A stretch of 64,000 nt of DNA from Pyxicephalus adspersus. Lineage: Eukaryota > Chordata > Amphibia > Anura > Pyxicephalidae. The stretch covers positions 46,537,103 through 46,601,102 of the forward strand of contig NC_092868.1 of the NCBI RefSeq assembly GCF_032062135.1. Reading direction: 5' to 3'. The notes beneath the pieces were generated by a model. That model ran no database searches. It was not told the DNA's origin and worked only from the letters and a program-made list of their open reading frames with translations. Positions 35,286-46,557 of the stretch are shown in pieces. The translations under genes and the position numbers were made by a program. The stretch's first letter is position 1. Each line of letters starts with the position of its first letter.

Positions 35286-36479
35286 TGAAAATTGATAATG
35301 CCATCTGCAGAAATCATACACAGAAAAAGTTGTCATTTTTGGGCCACATTGCAATCCACAAACAAATCTTATTGAACGGACGGATCATAATAAAAGAACA
35401 CCCCGAGTCTCTATAGAATCCGGAGTTATTGTTAGCTCACTTTTGTAGTAACAAAAAGTGCGCCTTCTGAACAAAGCCGATTTTCACCAATTCGAAACCC
35501 AGCAGTGACGGACAAAAACCACCAACGTTCATCCCCAAAACATTTTTATTTTTTCACTTTTCATTTCCATAACAATGTTTCATGGCGTGTCGGGGCAATG
35601 CGGAGAGCCTTGGATTCCTAAAAAAAAGGTGTGTCAGCCTGTCGATAGGCAAGTCACGGCCTAGATTAATTGATCTTCATCTCTTGTCGTTGTGCCAGCC
35701 TTGTTTAGCTGTTACAGATGTCGGTATTAATGCCATAAAATCGCATTATTAAATGGTTTGACGTTTTTACAACCAGACAGCGCAATGCACAGGGGAGCGT
35801 TTCAAAACAGACGCAACTGGTGTAATCTATTTAAGTGAGCTGTAAATACAGTTCAGACGATGAACCTTCACGAGGCGGAGGGTTAATTTAGCTGCCCTTC
35901 CTTTTGTGATCCTAATGCAAGGCATATTGATGATATTTATAATCTATAATACAATCAACATACCAATCAATCATAACAATCAGCTACAAATATCCAATGC
36001 ACCATCCACTTGTTTGATAATCAATTTGTATTTCCAGGATTCAGAAATGTGATGATTGAATTTAAAAAAAAAGAAAAACACCTTTTGCCAAATTTTGATA
36101 AAAAAGATCAATAGAAATTTAGATAATAGATATTTTTGTCTAATCAATCATAAATATTATTGGCTAGGATCAGATTTGGAACGGTGCATAAATAAAAAGC
36201 GATGGATCTAAAATCGGTTGAAATTGTTTGCAGATTAATCAATAGTAATCTAACATATTTATTGATTGTGATGATCCCGAGACACACGGTGTGTAATTGC
36301 TGTGTGCGTTTGGTTCGGAATGATATTGTTGAAGGGAAAAAAAATTGACCACATTGCCAATAACAAAGAATTGATCGTCTTTAACCATGGCACACCTGTC
36401 GGCCAGCCCAGAATTTATTGATCGATTGTGTTAACAGTGGTGAATATATGAAAGCCAATCGTGGGTGCCGATCAACTCC
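35286..36479. other. prdm2 5' intron, nothing recognised
   Basis: AT-rich. ATCAATC/GATTGAT words recur between 35930 and 36270 without a defined unit. No exon. Confidence 0.4.
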
Positions 36480-36625
36480 AAGAGTTATTATTATTATTGT
36501 TATTATTATTATTAATAAACAAAATTTCTATAGCACCAACATATTACGCAGCGCTGTACATTAAAAAAGGGTTGCAAATGATGGACAGATCCAAACAAAG
36601 ACACGGGGAGGAGAGGACCCGGCTC
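36480..36625 (-). mobile_element. L2/CR1-like LINE 3' tail, reverse
   Basis: Starts with an ATTATTATTGTT tract. Then TATAGCACCAACATATTACG CAGCGCTGTACATT is the reverse complement of the usual tail, followed by GTTGCAAATGATGGACAG and AGGAGAGGACCC. Confidence 0.75.
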
Positions 36626-36699
36626 ATACTGAGGGTCTATCGACAATATAGTTAAAAAAGAAATCGCTCTTTCATCAATCAGTTGTAACCTTTAAGATG

Positions 36700-36980
36700 C
36701 CCTAAGGATGCCTTCGCATGTGGCCGATTGGAAAGCTGCACCCTGGCACCAGATGTTCAACAAAATCTGCCCACTGCTTGAGCCAGATTCAATGCATTTG
36801 CAGCCATGCTCCCTCTGCACTCCATCAATAACCACTTCCCCCACCTCCTAGATTGTAAGCTCTTCGGGGTAGGGTCCTCTCCTGTGTTACTGTCTGTATC
36901 TGTCCATCATTTTCAACTCCTGTACAGCACTGTGTAATATGTTGGCGCTATATAAATCCTGTTTATTAATAATATTAATG
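36700..36980 (+). mobile_element. L2/CR1-like LINE 3' end
   Basis: CTAGATTGTAAGCTCTTCGG, GGTAGGGTCCTCTCCTGTGT, CTGTCTGTATCTGTCCATCA and GTAATATGTTGGCGCTATAT match 63490-63625 closely. It ends in TTATTAATAATATTAA. Confidence 0.78.
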
Positions 36981-37240
36981 TCCAATCAATAAATATTTTG
37001 TTCAACCAGCACAATCTATATCGGATTAGCAACTGCAGGCATATTAAAAATATAAATCGCATAATGTAAATTCCTAATAAACACCTTTATTCTGATCTGT
37101 GGGCATAGCTGATCACAAAATAACTTCCCCAAGGATTTCCTGATTTGCACATCCAGCTGTCCACAAAGTATATAACAGCCTGCAGCCCACACAAAGCCTG
37201 GGTGGTAAAGTCCCCACACACGTGCAGGATATATACAAAG

Positions 37241-37330
37241 AAGGTGTGCCCTGCACCATGCCCACCAGTGTGCCCTGCACCATGCCCACCACTGTGCCCT
37301 GCACCATGCCCACCAGTGTGCCCATCACTT
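37241..37330. repeat. 24-bp minisatellite, about 3.5 copies
   Basis: The unit TGTGCCCTGCACCATGCCCA CCAG is repeated with one or two changes. It opens frames on both strands; these are repeat artefacts. Confidence 0.9.
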
Positions 37331-37668
37331 TCCTGCCAAAGGTGCCAGGCTTTGGTGCAATGATTGTTTCTTTAGCATCCTGTAAATCTGCCTTCAGCTT
37401 CCAAACACCTGGAATATTAATGGAGCCAACAATGTAACAAGTAGAAGAAAGAAGAAAAAAGTGAGAGCATAGCAAGCAGCATCTCCTGAGTGTGCACTCC
37501 CTGCCTGAATATTAATTGGCCAGCACATAATCCCTGCTCTCTGGATGGCTGATGGCTCTTTACAGAACTTCCTGGGGGTGATCAGCTCCTGTGCAGGACA
37601 ATGGTGCACCCCTCCCTGGGTATGGAGAGCTCTCCCCTCCCCCTCCTCCTAGCGATCATGGTACCTAC
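37331..37668. other. flank of the candidate prdm2 first exon
   Basis: Mixed sequence, moderately GC-rich after 37560. It would be the start of intron 1 if the exon call is right. Overlapping minus-strand frames (37113-37609) run through the minisatellite and are not supported. Confidence 0.35.
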
Positions 37669-37800
37669 CTGCCTGTGCTCCCCGATTCCTCTGCACTGAC
37701 TGCAGCAGCCTGATCAGCCCCCGATCCTATTCTCCCCAGCACAGGCCTGCCGACTGAATAGTACTCCCAGCATGCTCAGCTTCAGCACCAGCTGGGGCTC
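37669..37800 (-). promoter_or_regulatory. prdm2: candidate non-coding first exon / promoter of prdm2
   Basis: About 10 kb upstream of the prdm2 start-codon exon, the strand becomes locally GC-rich and pyrimidine-rich and free of obvious repeat sequence. Reading the minus strand there is a donor-like site, GGCAG/GTAGGTACC, with the exon edge at 37669. No coding frame is evident, and human PRDM2 also has non-coding 5' exons. The exon start is not visible and 37800 is only a guide. This is inference from position, composition and one splice-like site; the sequence could be ordinary intergenic DNA. Confidence 0.33.
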
Positions 37801-37869
37801 ATCTTAAAGGGGCTATGTCTATTTTTCTGCTGTGTTAAAAGGGAAACGCGAGCTGCTTCCAAAATATTC

Positions 37870-37985
37870 ATTTGCAGATTATCTTATTAAAAAAAAAAAA
37901 AAAAAAAGTTATTTTATTTTTTCTTTTTCATTTATTTTATTTTTTTATTAATATTATTTTTTTTTTATTTTTTTTTAGAATAGAG
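37870..37985. repeat. A-run and T-rich low-complexity tract
   Basis: A run of about 18 A followed by some 70 nt of T-rich TTTATTTTTT sequence. Low complexity only. Confidence 0.9.
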
Positions 37986-38683
37986 GGATGTTTCAGAAGT
38001 CTATACCCTGCACATTGGTATCGCGATGATTTGAGGTCTGCATCAGCTATAGCAGGGCTGTCAAATCAAATACACAGAGGACCAAAATTAAAAACTTAGA
38101 CAAAGTCGCAGGCAAACCCTGAAATTTATTGAATTTTTTTCTTCTCATTAGATATAAACACTTTTCATATGGAAACAAAGAGGTTTTGCTTCACATTCAG
38201 TCTGGAACAAGCTTATAATGGAGAATTTTATTTAAGAAAAAGTCTTATGCCTCTTTCTCCATTTGTAGCCTTCTGAGTTAAATTTCAATGGTAACCTTTT
38301 TGCATACGCTAACAATAATAATAACAATATTCTTCTATGAAAACCCAGCCATTCAAGTCCATGCCTTGGAGTAGCAAGGAAGAGTACAGCTGAGGGGGAG
38401 TGCTGGAAATGCCAGACGTGGCTAATGTGGGGCTAAATCTTATTAGTGGCCCCCCCCCGCTGAAACTCCTTCTTCATGGAAATAAGGCCGCTACCAAAAT
38501 TCCCGGCATTATTTGCGTCTATAAAACAGTCCAATGCGGGGCCAAGCGCAGGCAGAGGGCCCGCTGGTCTATAAACGCAAGTGATGCCAGGAATTGTAGT
38601 AGCGGCGCTATTTCAATGCAGCAGCGGGCCAGCTGCACTTCATATTTAGGATTCTTTTTGATAGGCCAAAGTTTGTATAGGAT
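37986..38683. other. intergenic, nothing recognised
   Basis: Includes a C-run at 38451-38458 and frames through it. A 140-codon plus-strand frame (38400-38822) runs into the small hAT-like element and has no homology. Confidence 0.4.
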
Positions 38684-38786
38684 CAGGGGTGTAGTAGTAA
38701 AAAAGAAGAGGTGGCACACTACAACATTGTTATGTAAATGCCTCATTACCGAAAAAAGTGAGCGTGCCCGCCCCACTACACCCCTG
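38684..38786. mobile_element. 103-bp hAT-like MITE
   Basis: Terminal inverted repeats are CAGGGGTGTAGT and ACTACACCCCTG, 12 of 12 bp complementary. Flanking 8-mers TATAGGAT and TATGTTAT agree at 5 of 8, so a target duplication is possible but eroded. CAGGG ends are typical of hAT elements. Confidence 0.65.
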
Positions 38787-39112
38787 TATGTTATTATTAT
38801 TAGGATCCAGCGAGATCTATGAATGTGTTATTGCACCGGTTATTTTGCACATTAAGAAGTGTCACATTTAAAAAATACCATTAAAAAATTAACATATGAA
38901 ACAGATGTGAAGGTTCACTATGGAAGGTTTAAGTTCATTATGTTGGATGTAATCAGTTTATTTGTTACAAAATTTTTGTAATTATTGCAACTGTATGAAC
39001 CTGATTGTGTCTCAAGAAAAACTTATTTACAAAAAAAGATAAATGAAAGGTCAATGTAACACAACACAAAAAATGAGGCAAAAGACCCTTTTTCTGTAAT
39101 ACACTTGTAAGA
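38787..39112. other. intergenic, nothing recognised
   Basis: AT-rich, unassigned. Confidence 0.45.
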
Positions 39113-39470
39113 CCCTTTTTATTATTATTATTTTGTTTCTCTTTTATGTGTATTACTAAATTATTATTATTAATATTTTTATTTATTCCCTTAGGCTTTA
39201 GCCACTGATAAACCACCGATAAAGCTTTAATATTTATGTTATGCTATTATTATTATTATTATTATTTTGTTTCTCTTTTATGTGTATTACTAAATTATTA
39301 TTAATATTATATATTATTATATATTATATTATACATTATTATATATATTATATTATACATTATATTATATTAATATTTATTCCCCAAGGCTTTGGCCACT
39401 GATAAACCACCGATAAAGCTTTATTATTTATGTTATGCTATTATTAATATTATTTTGTTCCTGCTGGTAA
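39113..39470. repeat. AT-rich tandem duplication (two units and part of a third)
   Basis: Unit 1 (39113-39246) and unit 2 (39247-39439) share TTTTGTTTCTCTTTTATGTG, TATTACTAAATTATTATTA, GCCACTGATAAACCACCGAT and AAAGCTTTA-TATTTATGTTA. Unit 2 is longer because a TATATTA tract expanded inside it. A partial third copy starts after 39440. Confidence 0.85.
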
Positions 39471-39519
39471 ATATATTATTGTTACCTGTATTCCTTAAGC
39501 ATGCCATTAGGTTTATTAG

Positions 39520-39622
39520 CTTCCACACCAAAATTGGCCAAATTGGTCTTAGACTGTGGTACATTAGATTGTGAGCTGCGTAATATGTTGACGCTATAAA
39601 AATACAAGTAAATAATTCTAAT
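39520..39622 (+). mobile_element. SINE/LINE 3' tail fragment
   Basis: CCAAAATTGGCCAAATTGGT, CTTAGACTGTGGTACATTAG, ATTGTGAGCTGCGTAATATG and TTGACGCTATAAAAATAC are degraded parts of the SINE body and shared tail. Confidence 0.6.
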
Positions 39623-39721
39623 ATTCCCAGATATTGCTGCCCTGTTTAGACAATAATTATTATCACATTTTGGTTTATAAATAAAAAAAAGTTGTTTTTT
39701 TTGTTCCTGTTGTTATATGTA

Positions 39722-39723
<2 letters not shown>

Positions 39724-39753
<30 letters not shown>

Positions 39754-39756
39754 TTA
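39724..39756. repeat. (TA)n microsatellite within an AT-rich block
   Basis: About 13 TA units then TTTATTTA repeats. The block 39620-40090 is extremely AT-rich, with long T runs. Confidence 0.9.
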
Positions 39757-40189
39757 TATTTAATAGTACAATGTATTGTCTCCCTTTTTAAACACCAAAT
39801 AATGTCAGTTTTTTTCCAATTAGATATATTATTTTTATTATTTTTTATTTCAAGGTATTGGCTCTCTTTTTAGACACAAATTAATGTTGCCGTTTTTTTT
39901 AAAAAAAGTTTTTATTATTCGTAATATTTGTTAATTGTATTATTTTTTTGCTTTTTTATTTATATTCCATGGAATATTTTTTTTTAATGGTGGTATACCT
40001 AGAAAATATTTAGTTTTTTTATTTTATTTTTTTAACAACTATGTTTATGTAATACATGTTTGTTCCTAATATGTTTTTTTGTTTTCATTTGTTAGTATCA
40101 TTTGCTGGTAGAGAACATCACGTCAGTCCCTGTCCTTTAGGGAATCCCTGGTAGAATTACAATATCCTCAGATCACATAACATTAGTGT

Positions 40190-40365
40190 AGTGGTCAGTA
40201 GGAAGAATTCCTCTTATATTGCTGGTCAGTAGGATAAATGTCATCCTTACACATAGCCAAAAAGATCATTGGTGTCAGTAATTGACCTGAGAGGCACAAA
40301 TTGGTCATTGCTTAAGGAACCCCTATTAATCCTTGGAAGAACCCTGGTTGAGAAGTCTGCCATAC
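40190..40365 (-). repeat. family E repeat, uninterrupted copy
   Basis: GGAAGAATTCCTCTTATATT, ATGTCATCCTTACACATAGC, AAAAAGATCATTGGTGTCAG and AAGGAACCCCTATTAATC. It provides a second intact reference for the nested insertion at 13361-13686. Confidence 0.75.
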
Positions 40366-40499
40366 ATGTTACAATCTTATTGAACTATCAGTTTAAATCA
40401 ATTTTAAAAAGATTTACAGCACTTATTACCTTTGCAACTGTGTTTTATTGCTTTTAAGAAGTTGCTTTGCCATCTATTGCTATAGAATTATATGGCCTT

Positions 40500-41470
40500 A
40501 GGCTTAGTCTACACGTACTGTTTCCCCAGCGTTTAACCTGAGGCTTTAAAGCCCATGTTTGAAGTCCCAATGCATTATGATGAGCTAATCTACACCAGGA
40601 CGTTTCACTGCTTGCAACGTTTAAAAAATTAAAACGCCGTATAAATGCGGGAAAACACGGAAAAATGCTTGAAAACGCTTCTATTGAACTCAATGGAGGC
40701 TTTCTCAAGCGTTTTTAAGCTTTTTATGAACGCTTCCATTGAAAACAATGGGGGCTTTTATAAACGTTTTTAGCAGGACTTTGGACTCTGGAAGCCCCCT
40801 TTAATAAGGGTACTCCCGGATCTCCACCGCCCCACCCTGGGAAATGTGTACAGGGGTACTTAAAGCTGAAAGGGTTAAAATATATGTAAAAAATTAGACA
40901 AGGCTGTATTGTTAAAATATTTTATTAAATGTGTGTGTTTGTGTAACTAAACTTTTTTTTTACAGGTTATTCCAATGACAGGAGGATTCCCAGGGCTGCA
41001 ATCATGACATGAGCACAGCCATGGGAATCCTCCTGACAGTGAGGGATCGCAGGGCACTAGGGGTTAAATGAGGACAAGGCTCTCCATTCACCTCTAGTGC
41101 TCTGTGATTGGCTGAGAAATATGAAACCCTGATGACAGCTCAAGCATCATCAGGATTTCCCTTACCTCAGCCAATCAGGGAGCAGAGCAGTCAGCGGAGC
41201 TTTACTATGCTGACAGCTTCGCTCCCCTGATCACTCCCGCAGCCCTAGAGGAGCTGTGACGTGTATTACAGATAAAGAACATGTCAAAGCTCCTCTAGGG
41301 CTGCGGGAGCATTCCCTGAAAGGGTTAAAAGTAAACCTTTTATAAACGCTTATGTAAAATTGTGTCAAATCACGGCAATTTGCGGTAAAACGCGTCATAG
41401 GGGTTTATAAAAGTTTTTTAGCGTTTTAAAGTGCTTTATAACGCTTGTAAAAGTGCATAAAACGCATGTA
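40500..41470. mobile_element. composite AAACGC-rich repeat with a nested core
   Basis: The flanks (40600-40770 and 41335-41470) are packed with AAACGCTT/AAGCGTTTT words. The core (about 40960-41330) carries ACAGGAGGATTCCCAGGGCT, GGGATCGCAGGGCACTAGGG and two internal inverted pairs, for example 41240-41257 against 41289-41307 (CCCGCAGCCCTAGAGGAGCT). The core shares its opening words with the hAT element at 54069-54615. Ends and class are not certain. Confidence 0.55.
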
Positions 41471-42354
41471 AACGCGTTAAAAAAATATGCAATAATTAAT
41501 GCATGGGATGCAACAGTGTGCATGACCCAAAAGGTATTTTTAATTGTATTGTTATTGTTATTTTAGTTATTTTAGTAAATAAAGGGAACGTTTTCAAACA
41601 TCTGGCAAGGAAACAAAATAAGAAATATACATTTATGTTTGCACATGATTGTTATGATTGAAGGCAGCAGAACTTTAATTTAATTTCATTCACTAAGCTA
41701 AGCACATTTTCTCTTTTTAAAGGGGATCCTTCTATGTGATCGTTTTCATTTGGTTTCACCTCATTTACAAAGATTGGTGAAAATTCCCTTTTAAAATGAA
41801 CTCCTCTGGTTAATCAGAGTCTGTGTGTTCAATTTTCATGCAGTCAGACCCTGCACAGCCCTGCACTACATATTTGCAGGTGATCGGGGTACACAAACAG
41901 GTTTAGGATAGGGAGAAATTTCAAACCCATCAGAAGGATTGCACCCCCAGAACCCCCCTTGCACAATTACATATCCCACAAATACATTTTAATGTGATCC
42001 CTGATCCCAGCAAGAGGGTCCCTGTTAAATTGAAGGCCTAATGCCTACCTGTCCAAATCCATGGGAGTTCCATCTGTCATAATGCATTATTGTCACCAGG
42101 GGGCAGTATTTAGTGCTAAACAAAGCAACATTCCATACAGAAGTACTGTGAGCCCAGACCAGGATGATAATGCGACCCCAGGGGCTGTGTCCATGATGGC
42201 CTGAGATTATAGGAAGTGAGTGATGCTGGCTGTCATTCAACCCAGAAGAGGACTGGCATGGGGCAAGTGAAGTTGATAGTACACGGAATAATGTGCTTAG
42301 TTCGGGGAAAAAAACTTTTTGCTTTAGATGTGCTTATTATATTATTTTCTATGG
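41471..42354. other. intergenic, nothing recognised
   Basis: No exon was found here. A minus-strand GACAG/GTAGGC donor-like site near 42050 has no supporting frame. Confidence 0.4.
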
Positions 42355-42845
42355 GTTTTAAAGAGTACCTAAACTGAAAATGTTTAAGTTAAATAAAAGG
42401 GTATGTATTTAAAGTAACAATTTTACTTATTTTTTTTGTTTTTAAAAAGATTTTCGGGGAAAAAGGGTGCAGGACCTCCTATTCCTGTCTTGAATGTCGC
42501 TGCAATGAAGACAGAATGTGAGCGCAAAGCCTCCAGGGAAACCTACGTCACGCATCCCAGGAGGCTCTTGGCCTGATCCCAGGCATGTGCAGAAGACGCC
42601 CTTTCATCAATGGAAGAAACGCATGCACAGTGAGATTAGCAATCCTTTTTCCCAATCTACATCACCCGATCTCATGCCTGCGCAGTGCGAGATTAGGTGA
42701 CGCAGGAAGAAGAACCTAGAAGATGTCCGGTGAAGATGGGACCTCGCTGGACCCAAACGATGAAACCTCCCAAAGGATACACGAATCTTTGGTATTAAAA
42801 GTAAGTGTGTTTATTTTTTTAATTTTGGGTTTAGTTGTATTTTAG
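42355..42845 (+). mobile_element. family H MITE-like element, longest copy
   Basis: Starts AAAGAGTACCTAAACTGAAA and ends TTGGGTTTAGTTGTATTTTA. The interior has CACAGTGAGATTAGCAATCC, ACATCACCCGATCTCATGCC, TGACGCAGGAAGAAGAACCT and AAAAGTAAGTGTGTTT. It aligns block by block with 14675-14995. Confidence 0.7.
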
Positions 42846-43319
42846 GTCCTCACTATCTTATCCAAAGATAAAAGAACTATACATACGCTTTAATATTCAT
42901 GTAAGAAATATCTAAGGTTAAAGTTAATCTCTTTAGAAAATGAAGGGCCCGGACATTGTGACCTCCTAAAAATGCTGCCAGTTGGCTGGCTTTTATGACT
43001 TTTGGCTGCATAGAGAAGAACACTTTAATTCGTAGGAACTCACAGGGCACAGCAGCATGCTGCGATACAATTGAAGCCAAGCAATTCTGAAGCAACCATC
43101 CAAAGCTTTAAATGGTAAGCTTTTGCAGCAGTGGGAGCCTCCATTTTTCTAATTTTTAAAAAAAAAGGTTAATATGAAGAGAAATATGTAGGCTGCCATT
43201 GCTGACATTCTTCTGAACACACTAAATGGTTATGATGTAGATCCCATGGCTTTAGAAAAATCTATAGTCACCAACACGCATGCAGATCATGAATTCTGAC
43301 TTGCTGCACTAGTTGAATC
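42846..43319. other. intergenic, nothing recognised
   Basis: Unassigned. Confidence 0.45.
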
Positions 43320-43556
43320 AGTGGGCCTGATTTATGAAAGCTCTCCAAGACTGGAGAAGATACACTTCCATCAATAAACCTGAGAGATTCAGCAAATCTG
43401 GAATGGATTTCTTCAAAGCAATTTCCTATTTGCTATCAAATGTTTTTAGTCCTGGACCAGATCCATTGCATGTGTCATGGATCACCTAGCTTCACTGATG
43501 AAAGTGTATCCTCTTAAGACGTAGAGAGCTTTATAAAATCAGGCCCATTGACTCAG
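43320..43556. mobile_element. family B foldback MITE, full length
   Basis: Ends GGGCCTGATTTATGAAAGCT and AGCTTTATAAAATCAGGCCC are near-perfect complements. Inner arms hold GGAGAAGATACACTTCCATC and TGATGAAAGTGTATCCTC. Confidence 0.8.
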
Positions 43557-45242
43557 TTTTCAATATAGAGAAAATCATATTTTTGATAGGACGCCAGCTT
43601 CCATATTTCTTTCATTAGAATTCATCCTGTTTTCATATAGTAGGCAAAGCTGTACCTGCATTTCCCAGTAATGGTGAAGGTGGGAGATGCATTAAAACAG
43701 AACAAAATCAAAAGTGTGCACCCAGGGCTTTTCCTGTAGTTAGGGACCATGAATGGCATAGTCACCCTTTATGGTTTGCTTACCTCGGGGATTTGCTCCC
43801 TCCCAATGTCCTTTGGCCTTCTTCCACATCCAGCGTCTTCTCTAGACCATTCTATAGCCAATACTGATTTAGGATTACAGACCCTCTTTGTATACTGAGG
43901 ATTGGCTATCAGTGTACAATTCAATTGGTCTTCACTATCAAATTATTTATTTAACTTTTGTTACACTTTTACATCTTTCATGGAACAAAAATGACAACTA
44001 ATTAATTTTAATTATTCCCATTTGCTAATTGTAAAAGAAATCATACATCCTAAGAGGTCACTTTAGGTCATTAATGTAATAATTTTGTTGTCTTCCTATA
44101 TTTGTGATATTGTATAAATGTACCGGTAGGTGCTATTTCTACTAACACACTTTCTACATAACAGCTGCAGACAATTACTACATGTTACCCAGGATCCATT
44201 TCCATGTACGGGTTCTTTGATGTTTTCCAACTCCATTCAAAGGCAAACCCATTCAGTGTACCTTTCAGTGGTACCACTCCTAACAAACACTGTATGCTAT
44301 GTACATTAGCAACAGTCCCTGGATGATTGATAATGTACACAAGAAAAAGCACTCCCATTGACTGGTAGTTATTAGGGGATGAACCAATGGGAACATTGCC
44401 CATTGTGTACATTAGCAACCAAACGGGAGCCAGTATTCTTATTATCTAGTGGTTTTTATTGGTGGTTACGGTAGGAGACACTTGTACATTCAAATAAGTG
44501 ACGCATACAAACATATAAAGTCCCCTGTTGAGAAGCATTTCTATAGCTTTCATTGGTTGCCCAAATATCATGTCATAGTGACTGTGCTGCACTACCAAGT
44601 CGGAAGCAAAGCATGCCTATGTAATGAACATATACAGATCAGCACAAAGTTACTCATTAATAACTGATTATATGACACAAGAAATCACAGCACCTCTGGG
44701 GTACACTTTATTTTATTACAGGCCATTGTGATTACAACAACTGGAACATATTTAAAAAACAAACAACTGTTTTTGTATTCAGTTCAGTTTTGTGCATAAC
44801 ATGCTCCATTGCCAGCAATTGGAAGCTAACAAGTCATAGATAAATATTTCAGTGATGAGAACATTGCAAAATATGTTTTAAAAAGAAAGAAAATGAGGGA
44901 TTTTACTTTTCAAACTAACCACACTTTAATTATGCAATCTCCGACAGATTAACCAGTATCTAGGTCAGTGGTGCCCACCTGTGAACCTTTGGCTCTTATT
45001 GTGCTGCTTGTGGCAGGTTGTGGTGCTTACTCAAACCAGTAATGGAAAAATATTCCAAAAGTAAAATATTTTGTTTATCTGATGTTTTATAATAGAGAAA
45101 TAATAAACGTGGCACAAGTAACATGTAAATGTGCTACATGCAGTCCTATGGTGATGTAAGGGACCGCATCTAAGGCCCCCTGTATTGTAAGCACCCCAAG
45201 CGTACCCTGCCATTGCATTGCAGCACATTGCTCTTCAACACA
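43557..45242. other. intergenic, nothing recognised
   Basis: Unassigned. Around 44185-44440, GGAATGGTACATTGGC-like phrases recur in both orientations, suggesting old repeat debris. Confidence 0.4.
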
Positions 45243-45422
45243 TTTGGCCTGATTTATGAAAGTTCTTCAAGGCTGGAGAAGACTATAATGGGAGAACCTG
45301 GATGATCCAGAAAACCTGTAATGGATTTGGTGCAGGACTAAAACATTTGCCAACTAATAGCAAATGACTTTAAGGAATCAATTCCAGGTTTGTTGGATCA
45401 CCCAGGTCCACAGTATGCGTCG
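45243..45422. mobile_element. family B foldback MITE, missing the right terminus
   Basis: Starts TTTGGCCTGATTTATGAAAG and reaches CAGGTTTGTTGGATCACCCA, then the outer right arm is absent. Confidence 0.7.
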
Positions 45423-46557
45423 AATGGGCTGCCCTAATTCCTTGCACATCAGGAGTGATTGGCAGCACACTGCATTTTCCAAAACCATAGTGGGACCGGA
45501 CCCCAAGATCCATAAATCACTAACCTAGTAATAACACTGAACTTTTGGGTCTACTCCAGGATGTATAAGACTGACTAAGACACCGATTGGCTGCACAGAC
45601 AGAGAGAGGAGCCTGGTCCTGCCCCCAAGTAACCAACTCTTATATGCATGATGAGGAAGTTGTGGGTTTATGTTTGTGATTTCCTTATAGGGTCCATCCT
45701 CCCAAAAGTGATATTTTAGCTATAGCTAGGGTACTTTGTCTTGAGTATTCCAATTTTATCCAAGCCATAATTCCAGACTCTGAACCTTCCCATCTAAGGG
45801 TTTTGGTTGTTCTCACCAACCATTTTGTGTTCCTGCTTCTTATGTTATATCCACCATATAATATATGAAATAGGAAACAATTGATGTCCCGGTAATGAGC
45901 AAATCAGCTGTCCATACCAGGAAACCCAAATGTAAGGATTTCACCATTATATACCTAAAAAATTAACTAATGGCTTTACTTCCCAGCATGGTTGCAAACA
46001 CTAAAATATTCATTTTTGGTTAGCCTAACCCTTTCAATAGAGGAAAAGACTGAGGAGATTGTGGTATTAGAAATATTAAAGAACTGACACTGAAACTGAT
46101 AGCATGCGGCTGCTTTGCTTCTCCTTTTTTACAGCTTATTGAAGAGACCTTCAAACCTTGCAGAGACAATCTAAGCTTATTTACATAAATAGGAAAGAAA
46201 ATATTATATTGCGGTATACGTCAGACCCGGGGTAAAGTCCTGCTTCAAATCTGTGTGCATTCATCTTCCTGTGAATAAATAGTTGTGTGGTATCAATGTT
46301 TTCAGCTAGAGAAACCTTGAGTAGCCAAATGTTCGGGTCACCGACGGCTTGTGTCGAATGATTATTCCCTTCATTCAGGTTTTTGTTTATCAGGGTCTGC
46401 TGGGAGAATGAAAAAAAATACTGATCAAAACCCAAACAAAGTTCCTTCAGATTCCAAAAAAATAAAAAAAGAACAGTGTGCTGTGGAACATTAAACATCA
46501 CAGATAGGTTTCTATTGTATCAACGGGTTGATAGGGTGATGAGCTAAAGGAATATCC
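45423..46557. other. region downstream of pdpn, nothing recognised
   Basis: The pdpn last exon and 3' UTR should lie at or to the left of the minisatellite, but none could be identified here. Confidence 0.4.

Noticed and set aside
38400..38822. 140-codon plus-strand frame
   Set aside because: It runs through a C-run and into a 103-bp MITE, with no family resemblance.
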